NCBI GenBank assembly: GCA_016710785.1 | Contig: JADJUE010000004.1 | Location: 62,001 to 126,000, forward strand | DNA length: 64,000 nucleotides | Direction of reading: 5' to 3' | Source of the DNA: Candidatus Epilinea brevis | GTDB lineage: Bacteria; Chloroflexota; Anaerolineae; Epilineales; Epilineaceae | In this document: positions 38,813 through 48,031 of the stretch, in pieces | Layout: each line of letters begins with the position of its first letter | How positions within the stretch are numbered: the first letter of the stretch is position 1 | Position numbers and translations under genes: made by a program | The notes under the pieces: generated by a model | Databases searched by the model: none | What the model was told of the DNA's origin: nothing | The model's input: only the letters and a program-made list of their open reading frames with translations

Positions 38813-41800
38813 CTACCGTCCGCTCCAACCCGGGCTTTGCGGGCAATCACTGGCCGCGGCCAGCTGCCGATATAGGGCCACTAAGGCCGTTTCGTCATCC
38901 GCACGGTGTACGCGACGGGGGTCACCGGTGAGCACGGTCAGGAAGGCTAGATCGGCATCTCCGCCATAGCCCACCGATTCCAGGCGAACCCCGCTGTTGC
39001 GGAGGAAGTCGGCCTCATCCATCGCTGCCTCAGGGTGCTCGTCCTGTCGCCCGTCCGTGAGCAGGATGATCAAGCTAGCCGCATCCGGGCGGCCGGTGGT
39101 GGTCAAAAGGTCATGGGCCGCGCCAAGCCCGGAGTCCATCCGCGTTCCGGGGCTTGTGCGGATGCTGGCTATTGCCATGTCCAGAGTCGCACGACTCGAC
39201 GTAAGCCCACTCTGGACGATAGCTTCTTGGTGAAAGCTGACGACGGCGAGCCGGTCAGCACCTAGACTGAGCGCCTCTAGGAAAGCCCGCGCCGCAGTCC
39301 GGGCAGCGGCCAACTTTGGTCCGGTCATGCTGCTGGATGCATCTATGACCAAGATCGCGTCCACGGGACGCGCATCCGGCTCGCATGGCGGCTCACGTAG
39401 GAGAACTGGCAGGAAGATTCGGGTCGGGGACACGGGAATCGTTACCGCCGGACTGACAACCGGGGTCACAGTCGGCGAGGCTGTGACCACCGATGTCGGC
39501 GATGCTGTGGCCGGGGCCAGCACGTCTATCATCGGAATAGGAAATGTGACCTGAAAGGGATTGCCAAAGCCGTCGATCAGTTCAGCGCTGGCAGATTCAT
39601 TCGTAGCATGCTGGCCCATTTCGCGTGGAACAAGCCGATAAGATGCCTGCCATCCACTGAAACCAACATCATTGGCCTGCCACACGAGGGTACGGGTCCC
39701 CACATCCCAACTTGCTGGCGGGCTGATGGAGTTGACAACCAGATCCATGTTATCAGGAACGCGATCTCTTACAGTGAGCTGCCGGGCAAGTACGCGGGCA
39801 GCGAACTCCTTGCCAAGTTGCTGATAAACAGATCGGAGTGTGTCGGCATCTGGCACTAAGAAGTGGTCTTCGGGGAATGTCGGCCACAACTGCGGCAAGA
39901 TAAAGGGTCCTGCTGTAATGCTGTAGACCCGGATCCCTGCCTCTCGAAGTCCATTTACGGCACGCAGGCCCCCGTCTTGATATGGGTACAATCCCCTTGT
40001 GTAAATGCTATGTGCAATGAGAACTCGGTTCGCGTCCGGCCGTCCTTCGCGCTCAAGGTAGGTCGCAGCAAATCTAAGCGGGCTTGAAGGACCGGCTTTG
40101 CCTGGCGGTAGATTGGCTACTACCGGTGCGAATCTAGAAAAGTCATTGGTAAAGTCAAGCGCCACACGACCAGGATACGTGTACAATAGGATCGCGAGTC
40201 GGTCTAGTTGTGGGTCGAGTGAATCCACCAAGGCTTGCAGAGCAGAGACCATTGCGCGCTGCTCACTGGACAAGGGCTGATCCATCAAGATAACTACATC
40301 ATTATCGGAAGCGATTCTGCCGCAGCCGCCGCGCAGTTCAAGCTGAATACCGACTTCATTTCCTATGGGGACCTGCTCACGATCAGCGACCTTGGCCTCT
40401 TCCACTGTACAGTATGGCAACGCATCGGGTTCGGCCACCCTTTCTCCCACGAAAGCTGGTCGGTAGATGTAGAGTCTTCTAGCGATGCCGTCCAGCACAC
40501 CTACTCTGCCTTCGGGCAGGCTAACGATGTCGGCAAAGCCAAGCTTGGTCGCCTCCCGCGACATAGGCGTAGACCAACCACCTCTCACCGATCCCTGGTC
40601 ATCCACTACATACACCGAACCTTCAGCCGTAAGTACAAAAGTGAGACTGGACTGCTCAGATACGCTGAGCCTCGCGGGGCGTCCAGGAATCCGTGTGCCG
40701 TTGCGAACCCTATTTGGATCCTGAATTCCAGGTTTGGCTCGGAGAACCTGAGCGGCCAGACGATCAAGCGCCCACACTTCACCCGGTACTGCGGAGAAGT
40801 CAAAATCAGCTATGAGACGCTCCTGAGGGTGTTCCCCCCAACTTCGACCATATCCTAAACTTGACAATGGGCTGTCCCAGGCCCCGAACCTCGGATCTTC
40901 ATCGGTGCCGGAGCGGACCCGTCGGTGATGCATCGATGAAGCATCCCAATCCAAACCGGCCGCCACGTCGAGCCAGCCATTGACCAACCAGTCCACCATG
41001 ATTCCCTTCGAATCAACGGCAATTGAACCTGGCCATGTTGTGCCCGGAGGAGTGCAATCCCATTCCGTGTGCCACCAGCCCTGATTGATTCCCACAGCCC
41101 CCTTCGAGGGCACGACCGTCCGCCAACCACCATCCTGACGATGGTAAATGGCCATACGTCCGTCTCGCAGACGGTACAATTGCCCCTCCGCGTCAATATC
41201 AAAGTCATCGGAGGGACCTATGCTGCCGAGAGGCTCCCAACGATCGCCGGCAGCCAACACACTGAGTGCCCCCTGTTCAGACAACACGACCGGTTGTCCA
41301 TGAATCACCCCTACTCGCCAAAGCCAATCACGCACGGCAGTGGATTCACTCGCCGCCATGTTGCAGAGTGGTTCCAGCGAAACATCGTTAAACTCCTGCC
41401 TGATGTACCATCGTCCAAGAGATCCGGTAGATGAAATGCCATAGATAGGCGAGAATGGGCGAATCCCAGACACACCACTGCTAGTATGTGTAACGGCAAA
41501 CCAATGAGTTCCGGCTAACAGGCGCGGTGCATCCCCGTCACTGGTGTCAAGTATGGTGGCTACAGGCGCCGGTTGGGCAACTGTATCATCTGCCAGCCAA
41601 CTGATTGAACCGCTGTTTAGCCTGAGTAGAACGCCATTCGTTCCCTGTTGTGACCATGTCAGCTCTTCGACCCGCTCCCCGATATCCAGTGTCCGTGATC
41701 GCACTATATCGCCAGTGTCAAGGCTGATCTGATCCAGCACCCTGCTGTCGTTATTGTAGAGTAACAGCGTTGGAGGGCCGCCTATCGGGGTGACAGATGG

Positions 41801-42388
41801 CCCGAGCGTCATTAATGTGCTATCGGACATCAACGTGATTGGAAATCCACCCGTGATCTGTCCTGCATAGTCCATAATGGTCAATTCCCGATTGGCCACG
41901 CTGGCGAGATATAGTCGCTGCGAGTCGCTCTCCAGTAAAACCTTTCCATCTATAAGCGCCGTCTGCTGAATGAGGTTTCCATCCGCCGAGAACATGAGCA
42001 GCCGATTAGGATTCTCTTCGCGCACAATATAGCGGACCCGCTCGGGATCACCATAGGCGAACAGACCTTGCTTCCGCTCGTAAATAACCCCAACATCGAC
42101 CGGATGTACGAGACTGCCCTGGCCAAAGATTCGCAACAGGGCACCATCGGGTTCGAAAACTAGCACCCTTGGCGGCCTCTGATCGACCACCAGCAATTCC
42201 CCAGCATCATAGGAAACCCTGACAGCTACTGCCTGCCCCATCCTTGTTGGCTGAGTCGCCGTTATGGGGTGAGTTGATTCCAATACATAGCCCAGAGCAG
42301 CTGACTGGGCGCCAATTCGACTTGCTAATCCTATCGTCAACAAGCCAAAGGCAATAGCCACAGACCGCAACAGGTATCTCGATGTCAT
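38813..42388 (-). CDS. giant secreted propeller protein with two VWA-type domains
   Basis: A 1191-residue exported protein. The signal peptide is about residues 1-28. Residues 40-680 look like NHL/beta-propeller repeats (VRVSYDAGELLVVDQRPPRVLVFEPDGALLRIFG). About 730-880 is a VWA-like domain without a perfect MIDAS (ILMDQPLSSEQ). A Thr/Ser/Pro linker and RIFLPVLLREPPCEP (about 993) precede a canonical VWA domain with DASSSM (about 1020) and LLTDGRQDE. The FLP-type motif ties it to the propeller proteins. G+C is lower than in the flanking chromosome. Metal-dependent adhesion is the likely mode; the target is unknown. Confidence 0.78.
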   Translation of the reverse strand: MTSRYLLRSVAIAFGLLTIGLASRIGAQSAALGYVLESTHPITATQPTRMGQAVAVRVSYDAGELLVVDQRPPRVLVFEPDGALLRIFGQGSLVHPVDVGVIYERKQGLFAYGDPERVRYIVREENPNRLLMFSADGNLIQQTALIDGKVLLESDSQRLYLASVANRELTIMDYAGQITGGFPITLMSDSTLMTLGPSVTPIGGPPTLLLYNNDSRVLDQISLDTGDIVRSRTLDIGERVEELTWSQQGTNGVLLRLNSGSISWLADDTVAQPAPVATILDTSDGDAPRLLAGTHWFAVTHTSSGVSGIRPFSPIYGISSTGSLGRWYIRQEFNDVSLEPLCNMAASESTAVRDWLWRVGVIHGQPVVLSEQGALSVLAAGDRWEPLGSIGPSDDFDIDAEGQLYRLRDGRMAIYHRQDGGWRTVVPSKGAVGINQGWWHTEWDCTPPGTTWPGSIAVDSKGIMVDWLVNGWLDVAAGLDWDASSMHHRRVRSGTDEDPRFGAWDSPLSSLGYGRSWGEHPQERLIADFDFSAVPGEVWALDRLAAQVLRAKPGIQDPNRVRNGTRIPGRPARLSVSEQSSLTFVLTAEGSVYVVDDQGSVRGGWSTPMSREATKLGFADIVSLPEGRVGVLDGIARRLYIYRPAFVGERVAEPDALPYCTVEEAKVADREQVPIGNEVGIQLELRGGCGRIASDNDVVILMDQPLSSEQRAMVSALQALVDSLDPQLDRLAILLYTYPGRVALDFTNDFSRFAPVVANLPPGKAGPSSPLRFAATYLEREGRPDANRVLIAHSIYTRGLYPYQDGGLRAVNGLREAGIRVYSITAGPFILPQLWPTFPEDHFLVPDADTLRSVYQQLGKEFAARVLARQLTVRDRVPDNMDLVVNSISPPASWDVGTRTLVWQANDVGFSGWQASYRLVPREMGQHATNESASAELIDGFGNPFQVTFPIPMIDVLAPATASPTSVVTASPTVTPVVSPAVTIPVSPTRIFLPVLLREPPCEPDARPVDAILVIDASSSMTGPKLAAARTAARAFLEALSLGADRLAVVSFHQEAIVQSGLTSSRATLDMAIASIRTSPGTRMDSGLGAAHDLLTTTGRPDAASLIILLTDGRQDEHPEAAMDEADFLRNSGVRLESVGYGGDADLAFLTVLTGDPRRVHRADDETALVALYRQLAAASDCPQSPGWSGR

Positions 42389-42734
42389 TGCACGGCCTCG
42401 CTCTCGCTATCCGGCCACTCCTGCCGATACGCCTTGTGACTCGTCCCCGGTAGCTTATGCTGCGATGCATCATACCCCGGTTACGCCAGGAGTGATCTGT
42501 GCTGCCCTGGCACCTTCAGCGTTCGCATTCCCGTTGCGCCAGCGGCTTGGAACCGCAGAAGACATTGTACGACCATTATGTAATCCGCGATCCGTTTCGC
42601 GCGATTGTGGCGTCGAACTACTGAATCAGGAGAGTTAGGTGCAGGCGATAGATCGCCTGCACCCAAACAACCCGTCCCGATTCTAGCAGCCCGGCTTCAC
42701 ACTCACAATTGAGACGGTGGAAAGAGGACGCCCC
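42389..42734. other. intergenic, one inverted repeat
   Basis: About 346 bp between two leftward genes. No supported gene. The palindrome at 42638-42663 is the only clear structure, and the promoter of the VWA gene should lie near 42400-42480. Confidence 0.5.
42638..42663 (-). terminator. 12-bp perfect hairpin downstream of secreted protein gene
   Basis: GGTGCAGGCGAT and ATCGCCTGCACC flank a 2-nt centre. It lies about 72 bp past the stop at 42735 and lacks a U-tract, so terminator function is only likely. Confidence 0.5.
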
Positions 42735-43712
42735 TCATGGGTTCCCTGGGGGGACGCACGTTCCCGGTTGCATATTCGAGAAATACTGGCCCGTGTCGGC
42801 GATGCAGGTCATCCCCGCTGATACCGCGGACATTGGGCAGGAACCGCGTCCTCGGCGGAAGAACAAGAAACTCCTGTGACCATCCCCGGCATTTATGTGC
42901 ATGGAATTGCAGAGGAACAGTGCAGGGTTTCCATCCATGCCTGCCCGCGCTGGAATCGTAACGCCATAGGGACCAATTTCTCGATTGCTGCCACCCTGCG
43001 CAATCTGCCACCAATAGTGGATTGTCTGGGCAGTGTAGCACTCGTTTGTCATTTTCACTTTCACCGCTTCGAGACCAGGGACGAAGGCCGGATCACCTTG
43101 ACAGGTCGTTCCGAAAGAAGCAACAGTGGGAAGGAAGTTCTCTTCACATTGATCGGGTTCACACACGGGAATGAGACCGTTGTTCTGTGCAGGGCAATCC
43201 ACGCAGAATTCATCTCCATGAATAGTCACATAACCGGATCCTGAGCAAATGAACCAACGCACTTGCCAGATCGGTACTCCTGGAGGGCCGACCAGCTCCC
43301 AAATTTCGTTCGTTTCCACGTTTGGTGCGGTTGCTCTCACAGTCTGATGACCTCCACTAGGGTCACCTGGCGATGGAGTTTCACGATTGCAGGCCACTGC
43401 GATTCCATTGTAATCATAGAGGCACACAAGCGCTCTGAAATCAGTGCCTCCTGTTCGCACAAGCTCGATTAGAATTCCGACACGAACAGTCGGCTCTGCA
43501 CCGCATTCTGATCCGATGTACTGTAATCCGACAGGTACACATCCGTCACCACATTCTATGGGAGGCTGTCCGACCGACTGCGCATGAACTCCCTCCGAGT
43601 TGGGCCGGCCACCTACGATGACTCCCACAATTCCGAGGCCAACGAAGAGCGCAGCGATCAAGGATGACCTCAGCGTTCTCTGTACTCGTGCTACCTTGTC
43701 TGAACTTATCAT
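42735..43712 (-). CDS. Cys-rich secreted protein, unknown
   Basis: 325 residues from ATG 43712, with GGAG 9 nt upstream; the frame continues to 43820 without support. The signal peptide is LIAALFVGLGIVGVIVGG. The mature part has about 19 Cys, including ECGDGCVPVGL, FCVDCPAQ, CEPDQCEE and MTCIADTG, which points to a disulfide-stabilised extracellular protein of two or three beta domains. No family recognised. Composition is lower in G+C, like its VWA neighbour, and the two may be functionally linked in the island. Confidence 0.65.
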   Translation of the reverse strand: MISSDKVARVQRTLRSSLIAALFVGLGIVGVIVGGRPNSEGVHAQSVGQPPIECGDGCVPVGLQYIGSECGAEPTVRVGILIELVRTGGTDFRALVCLYDYNGIAVACNRETPSPGDPSGGHQTVRATAPNVETNEIWELVGPPGVPIWQVRWFICSGSGYVTIHGDEFCVDCPAQNNGLIPVCEPDQCEENFLPTVASFGTTCQGDPAFVPGLEAVKVKMTNECYTAQTIHYWWQIAQGGSNREIGPYGVTIPARAGMDGNPALFLCNSMHINAGDGHRSFLFFRRGRGSCPMSAVSAGMTCIADTGQYFSNMQPGTCVPPGNP

Positions 43713-44051
43713 CCGATCACTCCACTTCGCTGTATAATCGACGAGGCGAGAATTATTCCAAGGGCGCTTTGGAATTCCGGTGACAATTTGGATGGCAAGC
43801 CATTGGGCACGCCGAGGCAACCCAAACTCAGGAACCAGCGCCGGTTCTTGAAGCCTTGCCGCTTGCGTCCGAATCGGATGCTACCGGATCCTCCAAGCGT
43901 TGTCAAGTCTGGGCAGGACACAAAGTCGCTCGCCAAGGAAATGCCCATCGGCCTCTTTCATAACTTCGCCCACCCCGGAGAAAACTCTGCCCGCTCAGGG
44001 TCGTACTCTCGTCACCTTGGTCGGTGCCGACCGCGTCAGGTGGGCGAAACA
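43713..44051. other. no recognisable gene
   Basis: About 340 bp between the secreted protein start and the integrase fragment. It should hold the leftward promoter. An open frame leads into the integrase fragment, but its first 80 codons look unrelated to integrases. Confidence 0.4.
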
Positions 44052-44320
44052 CATGATAGTGGCCGTGATATGCATTATTCGCCCAGGACGGAGGATGCCT
44101 ACGTCGGTTGGATCCGGCGCTACATCCTGTTCCACAACAAGCGCCACCCCAAGGACATGGAGAGTGCGGAGGTGGATGTCTACCTTACGCACCTAACCAC
44201 CGACGGCAATGTTGCCGCTTCTACTCAGAACCATGCGCTGGGTGCCCTTCTCCTACTCTATCGTCACGTGCTGCGCAGGCCGCTGGATAGGGCGCTCTCG
44301 GCCGTGCGCGCCAAGGGTGA
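44052..44320 (+). pseudogene. N-terminal fragment of an integron-type integrase
   Basis: MHYSPRTEDAYVGWIRRYI, LFHNKRHPKDMESAEVDVYL and AASTQNHALGALLLLYRHVL are the SAM-like N-terminal domain of IntI-type tyrosine recombinases. The frame then meets VRAKGEAKN and runs into a long palindrome at 44321. The catalytic domain with the Arg/His/Tyr residues is absent. The C-terminal recombinase piece at 47908-48031 is of a different, XerC/D-like type, so it is not the missing half. Confidence 0.82.
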
Positions 44321-44369
44321 GGCCAAAAACCGTGAGCGCCGGTTATCCCGGCGCTCATGGTTTTTGGCC
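44321..44369. repeat. 49-bp near-perfect palindrome at the integrase fragment end
   Basis: GGCCAAAAACCGTGAGCGCC and its complement enclose a short centre, pairing 21 of 23 positions per arm. On the minus strand, ggtgtggcca...tgagcgccgggataaccggcg is also found with few changes at 37505-37543 in the intron remnant. Confidence 0.8.
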
Positions 44370-44573
44370 ACACCCCCCCTGGTAGCGCGCTGTCCGGCAC
44401 CTGTTGTCCACCGATCGGACCGGTGATATCCTTCGGACAGCGCCCCCCAGACCACGCCCCAGGCTTGCCCCGGACCGTTGCCGAAGGCATTGTCGGGCTT
44501 GCGCCTTCGGACTCGCTGCCTACATGCCTACAGCCCCAGATGGCCCACCGGTCGGGCAAACGGAGCGTCAGCC

Positions 44574-47500
44574 ATGCCTCAGAACCCGGTTCGACGGCCG
44601 CGATGGTTCGCCGTCGTCGTCGTGATCGCCGCAGCCGCCATCGCGATAGGCGCCTCGAGCCATCAGAACCGCGCTTGGGCCGCCCCCGGCACAGACGAGG
44701 ATCGAGCAGACGAGATCGCAGCATCTCGACGGTCGGCGAGCGCCGACCAGGCCGGTGGCCAGGCCGACCTTCCCTGGCAGTTCCAGGTTGTAGACCAGGC
44801 CGGCGGCGCAACAGGTCCCGTCGTGGTCGTGGGTAGCCTGGCCTACGTCGGTCGCGGTCCGGTGGTGGCGGTGGCCGACATCGGCGACGACGAGCGGCCG
44901 CGCTGGGTCGGGCAATCCGCCGCTCTGGAGGGGGCGGTCACCGAGCTGGCGCTGTGGCAGGGGCACCTGCTCGCGCTCATCGGCCACGAGGGCTACGAGG
45001 AGCGCCTCGTCAGCTTGAGCCTCGTCAGCCCCTTGTCCCCGCGACTGGTCGGCGAGATGCCACTCAGCTCGGAGTCGCTGGAGCTGTTCACGACCTCAGA
45101 CCAGGCGTGGCTGGGTCATCTTCATCTCAATAACAAGACCGTGGACACCACCGTCTCCGTGATGGCGCTGACCCTGGACACTTCCGGCAAGCCCGCCGGA
45201 CAGGTCGTGTGGCAATCCACCCGGTCGGGCTGGTCGCTGCCGGCGCGCGCGCCGATCGTGCGGACGATGGGCGCGGGCAGTATCCTGGTGCTTGAGGGCG
45301 GCTCTCCCGATCGGGACCTGGGGGCCGCGCTGTGGCGCTTGACCAAGGGCCCGGATGGCCAGTGGCTACCCCGGTCACGGTTGCCGCTGCGCAGCGACAC
45401 CCGGGCGATGGCAGTGGATGCGGTCCGGCGCCTGGCCTACGTGGCCGCCGGATCGACACTCGCAGTCTTCGACGTCACGGATGACGGCCGGCTGCGACCC
45501 CGCGGATCGACGGCGTTGGGCGCGTCCAGCGACTGCGGTGGGCTCCTGTGGTCCGGCCGCTGGCTGGTCGCCTCGTCGGGCTGCGGCGGCGGCACCTCGG
45601 CCGCCCTCATCGATGTGAGCGATCCGGATCTGCCCAGCCGCGCCGCCCCGTTGGCCGTCGGCCGGTCCATCGCCCGCCTGGCGCCGGCCGGAGATCGATG
45701 GGTGGCGACCGGCGGCGATTCCGGCGGCCTGACCATCCTCCGTCCCGAAGGCGGGCCGAGCTTCACCGCGCATGGGCACATCCAGGACGCAGCCGTGTTC
45801 AGCCAGGTGGTGGATACTGCCCATGGCCGCTTCGGGCTGGTCGCGGGGCTGGGAATCGTGCGCCTGACCCAAGCGACCGACGCCGATTGGGCACGATCGG
45901 AACTGGTGCATCCACTCCCAGGTGTGACCGCACTCGCCGTGGGACCGGACGGTCTCCTGATCGCGACGGAAGCCCGTGAGCACCCCGCACCGGCGCAGCT
46001 TCACCTTTTCGAGATCAGCGCAGCGGGACTGACGCCGCGACGCAGCATTGCCCTCGAAGCGAGTTGGGCCGGAAACCTCACCGTGGTCGGCTACGATCTC
46101 TACCTGGGACTGGCGCATCCCCCCCAGTACCAGCAACCGCGCATTGCGCCGATCCAGCGCTGGCGCTTTCTACCCGATGGCCTGGCGCTCCAAGCCCGGA
46201 CGGACCCGCAGGTCGGCGGTTCTTGTTACGTTGTCAGCGACCAGGTCTACGTTGCCGTCAGCAACGGCATGGTCGCTTTGGACCCCCAGAGCCTGACACC
46301 GCTGAAAACCTTGGGTAGCGACCAACCCGATGACAACACGTGCCGATTCGCGGTTCGGCGGGCCGCCGACGGCGCACCGCGCTTCCTGAAGTCCAGCCAC
46401 CGCAGCCTGTTCGTCCAGCAGATCGACGACAAGACCCTCAAGACAAGCAGCCAGGTGGACTGGCCCGGGCCCAACAGGATCTCCTTCGGCGAAGCCGCGG
46501 TACGCGACCTGGGATCGGAGACCGTCGCCTTCCGCGGCAATGGCCTGCTGCTGGTCGACAGCCGTTCGGAAACCGATCTGCGAGCCCTGGCGCACCTGTC
46601 CTTGTCGGGGTTGACCGATATCACGACCATCGGCCCAGAGCGTCCGTCCTTCGCCGCCGGCCGCCGCTGGGTGGTCTCATCGGCGCGACTGGGGCTTCTC
46701 CTGGTCACCTTGCAGGCCGCATCGGACGCTGCCCGTCCCATCGGGCCGACGGTGCCACCATGGGCCAGCCCGACGCTCGCCCCTTCCAGGCCACAACCGA
46801 CGGCGACCACGTCGTCGAGCCTGCGGCAACTCTACCTGCCCCTGACCATCGATCGGAAGTACAGCGCCTGGCCCCCACCCTTCGAAGATCTGTGCAGCAT
46901 CGGCCCAACCTTCAGCGCCATCGCCGCCGTGGACGACCGTGCCTGGATCGCCGACGGGCTCACCCTGGCGCTGCTGACCCAAGACGGCGGGGCGCCGCGT
47001 CTGACGGAGCGTTCGGCCAATCTCCCGGCCCCACCCCGCCTGCTCGCGACGGGCGAGGACCTGCTGGTCGCCATCGCCGGCAGCCGCGAACTGATTGTGC
47101 TCAAGCGCCCTGCCGATGCGGCGCCGGAGGCGCTGGGGCAACTGGAACTCCCCGATCACGTGATCGACCTGACCGTGGTCGCCGACCACGTCTACGTCGC
47201 CACTGCGTTTTGCGGTATCTTCACGGTCGACCTCAGCCTTCCTGCTCGCCCGCGGATCCTCAGCATCCTGGGCACGCCGCGAGCGCCACGCCGACTCCTC
47301 GCAGCCGACGGATGGCTGCTCAGCATCGGCATGCCGTCGGGAAGCAGCAGCCCGATCGCCGTCGCCAGCCTGGCGACACCGTCCCGCCCGGAATGGGTCC
47401 GCGAACAGGTGGCGCGATCCTACAGCAGCACGAGCATGGCCACCGACGGCAAGCGGGTGTTCATCGTTCCCGGCGATGCCGGTGCCGCGGCCAAACTCAC

Positions 47501-47945
47501 CGCCTACCAGATCGCGCCGGACGGCGTCCTGGTCGAAGATCGCGACTGGTCGGTGGCGCTGGAGGCGGCCATGGGGTCCTGGGGCACTGTGGGCCTGGTC
47601 GGCATCGCCGCGTCGCGAGACTGGCTGCTGCTCTGGGGCGAACAGGCCATCGTGGCGGTGGAGCGCTCCGGCGACGGGCTGCCCCAGCGAATCGCCTTCT
47701 GGGTGCCCGGGCCCAAGCTGCGCTACAGCGCCATGGCCCTCACCGATGGATCGGCCTACGCCTTGACCTGGGGCCTGACGGCAGGCGCGTCGATAGGCGG
47801 GCCGGACACGACGATGCGCGGCGGGCTGCTGTGGATGGACCTTCCGTCGCTGATGGCGACAGCAGCACCGGCCTTGCCCGCGCATGCATGGATCTCCGAC
47901 TTCCCCCACGCGGCACCGGCCTCAAGATCGTCCAAGAAACGCTAG
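44574..47945 (+). CDS. second giant propeller protein, truncated paralogue
   Basis: 1123 residues from ATG 44574 (GGAG about 8 nt upstream). The signal peptide (WFAVVVVIAAAAIAIGA) is followed by the same arrangement as the protein at 15104: DLPWQFQVVDQAGGATGPVV, the VGRGPVVAVAD blade, GGLLWSGRWLVASSGCGGG, a Thr/Pro linker and QLYLPLTIDRKYSAWPPPF near residue 752. Alignment holds to LPAHAWISDFPH and then ends APASRSSKKR, out of register with the paralogue, which continues for about 350 more residues. At 47908 the DNA becomes a tyrosine recombinase fragment. The protein may still be exported but lacks its last blades. Confidence 0.8.
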   Translation: MPQNPVRRPRWFAVVVVIAAAAIAIGASSHQNRAWAAPGTDEDRADEIAASRRSASADQAGGQADLPWQFQVVDQAGGATGPVVVVGSLAYVGRGPVVAVADIGDDERPRWVGQSAALEGAVTELALWQGHLLALIGHEGYEERLVSLSLVSPLSPRLVGEMPLSSESLELFTTSDQAWLGHLHLNNKTVDTTVSVMALTLDTSGKPAGQVVWQSTRSGWSLPARAPIVRTMGAGSILVLEGGSPDRDLGAALWRLTKGPDGQWLPRSRLPLRSDTRAMAVDAVRRLAYVAAGSTLAVFDVTDDGRLRPRGSTALGASSDCGGLLWSGRWLVASSGCGGGTSAALIDVSDPDLPSRAAPLAVGRSIARLAPAGDRWVATGGDSGGLTILRPEGGPSFTAHGHIQDAAVFSQVVDTAHGRFGLVAGLGIVRLTQATDADWARSELVHPLPGVTALAVGPDGLLIATEAREHPAPAQLHLFEISAAGLTPRRSIALEASWAGNLTVVGYDLYLGLAHPPQYQQPRIAPIQRWRFLPDGLALQARTDPQVGGSCYVVSDQVYVAVSNGMVALDPQSLTPLKTLGSDQPDDNTCRFAVRRAADGAPRFLKSSHRSLFVQQIDDKTLKTSSQVDWPGPNRISFGEAAVRDLGSETVAFRGNGLLLVDSRSETDLRALAHLSLSGLTDITTIGPERPSFAAGRRWVVSSARLGLLLVTLQAASDAARPIGPTVPPWASPTLAPSRPQPTATTSSSLRQLYLPLTIDRKYSAWPPPFEDLCSIGPTFSAIAAVDDRAWIADGLTLALLTQDGGAPRLTERSANLPAPPRLLATGEDLLVAIAGSRELIVLKRPADAAPEALGQLELPDHVIDLTVVADHVYVATAFCGIFTVDLSLPARPRILSILGTPRAPRRLLAADGWLLSIGMPSGSSSPIAVASLATPSRPEWVREQVARSYSSTSMATDGKRVFIVPGDAGAAAKLTAYQIAPDGVLVEDRDWSVALEAAMGSWGTVGLVGIAASRDWLLLWGEQAIVAVERSGDGLPQRIAFWVPGPKLRYSAMALTDGSAYALTWGLTAGASIGGPDTTMRGGLLWMDLPSLMATAAPALPAHAWISDFPHAAPASRSSKKR

Positions 47946-48031
47946 GCCACGCGGATATCGAGACAACTCGTCTCTATTTATCACTGGCAACGAATATGCA
48001 GCGTAAGGCATTACAGGATCATGCGCTCTAG
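47908..48031 (+). pseudogene. C-terminal fragment of a tyrosine recombinase
   Basis: In the +2 frame relative to the propeller gene: GTGLKIVQETLGHADIETT then RLYLSLATNMQRKALQDHAL and TAG. LGHxxxxTTxxY holds the second His and the nucleophile Tyr of XerC/D-type integrases. Only about 40 residues remain. Its stop codon straddles the TA target of the IS630 copy that follows. Confidence 0.85.

Noticed and set aside
44321..44369. Integron attC site
   Set aside because: The palindrome lacks the RYYYAAC/GTTRRRY core pair and the offset inner arms that define attC, despite the nearby IntI fragment.
47908..48031. Treating the recombinase C-terminus as the other half of the integrase at 44052
   Set aside because: Its motifs fit XerC/D-like enzymes, not IntI, and no catalytic-domain remainder links the two.
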